This document shows positions 39,733-39,879 of a stretch of 39,879 nt of DNA, piece after piece. The notes under the pieces were generated by a model. That model made no database searches. It was given only the letters and a program-made list of their open reading frames with translations, and was not told the DNA's origin. Source of the stretch: CAZFMJ01 sp964520045 (GTDB lineage: Bacteria; Elusimicrobiota; Elusimicrobia; Elusimicrobiales; CAZFMJ01); NCBI GenBank assembly GCA_964520045.1, contig CAZFMJ010000024.1, forward strand, positions 1 through 39,879, in the 5' to 3' direction. The position numbers and the translations under genes are program-made. Numbering within the stretch: position 1 is the stretch's first letter; each line of letters starts with the position of its first letter.

Positions 39733-39836
39733 GTATTCGATACATTTAATGAGGGGAGCCGCAGGGGGGCAGTTTAAAACAACGGCAGGAAACTCAGGGA
39801 TAAATAAGTTAAAAATTACCATACAAAGGAGACAAT

Positions 39837-39879
39837 ATGGCTAAGGCAAAGTTTGACCGTTCAAAGCCGCATATAAACG
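39837..39879 (+). CDS. tuf: Elongation factor Tu, 5' end only (cut by the window edge)
   Basis: The first 14 codons read MAKAKFDRSKPHIN, the invariant beginning of bacterial EF-Tu before the GTP-binding domain. AAAGGAG at 39825-39831 sits 5 bp before the ATG. The position after tRNA-Gly and tRNA-Thr is the classical tufB-type context, usually followed by tRNA-Trp, secE and nusG. The rest lies outside the window. Confidence 0.92.
   Translation, partial: MAKAKFDRSKPHIN

Overview
The window looks like a chromosomal segment of an uncultivated, probably anaerobic, Gram-negative-type bacterium. A type IV pilus secretin (PilQ), an OmpA-family protein, several lipoprotein or signal-peptide proteins and two O-antigen-ligase-like proteins imply an outer membrane. 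The gene set (pilMNOPQ followed by Wzy-like proteins with TPR tails, a ygeW/ygeY/carbamate kinase cluster, tRNA-Gly and tRNA-Thr in front of tuf) reminds me of Elusimicrobiota/Omnitrophota-type genomes. That is an impression, not a placement.

Layout. Positions 132-4090 (minus strand): a secreted barnase-like RNase with its barstar, a fused phosphoserine phosphatase/phosphoglycerate dehydrogenase, and an unknown secreted protein. 4242-8129 (plus): a slipin, HemW, a DUF4185-like lipoprotein and a DUF4258/DUF2283 pair. 8192-11879: valS and two small membrane proteins in a translationally coupled run. 12048-14561 (minus): a large TPR protein with a duplicated C-terminal domain and an internal minisatellite. 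14776-16705: what looks like a decayed type I restriction-modification locus with an intact AlbA_2/Schlafen-type gene. 16784-22288: ygeY, ygeW, a poly-gamma-glutamate-hydrolase-like lipoprotein, carbamate kinase and a threonine-synthase-like PLP enzyme, resembling the anaerobic ureide/purine catabolic cluster. 22710-27475: pilM, pilN, pilO, pilP, pilQ. 27758-35632: a surface glycan region with two Wzy/WaaL-like proteins, a YbhN-like membrane protein, a GT4 glycosyltransferase and an AsnB-type amidotransferase. 35629-39376: an ArfB-like GGQ protein, a PLP enzyme, an unknown secreted protein and an OmpA-like protein. 39441-39879: a near-consensus promoter, an intrinsic terminator, tRNA-Gly(TCC), tRNA-Thr(GGT) and the start of tuf.

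The most unusual content is repetitive DNA. (i) A MITE-like family with about 40-bp imperfect terminal inverted repeats and two internal hairpins with complementary loops is present at three sites, plus a 3 x 72-bp tandem array of its core. (ii) A short GC-rich palindromic element (GCGGGAC...GCCCCGC) sits in frame inside at least three different proteins and, in opposite orientations, still encodes a bland linker; this recalls Rickettsia palindromic elements. (iii) Purine-rich GGTAGACGG/GGTAAATGG tracts pair with distant complementary pyrimidine tracts around pghP, after pilQ and before the ybhN-like gene. These elements supply start codons, stop codons and even signal-peptide sequence to neighbouring genes.

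Functional assignments rest on reading motifs by eye. No database search was run, and gene symbols are given only where the family is clear.
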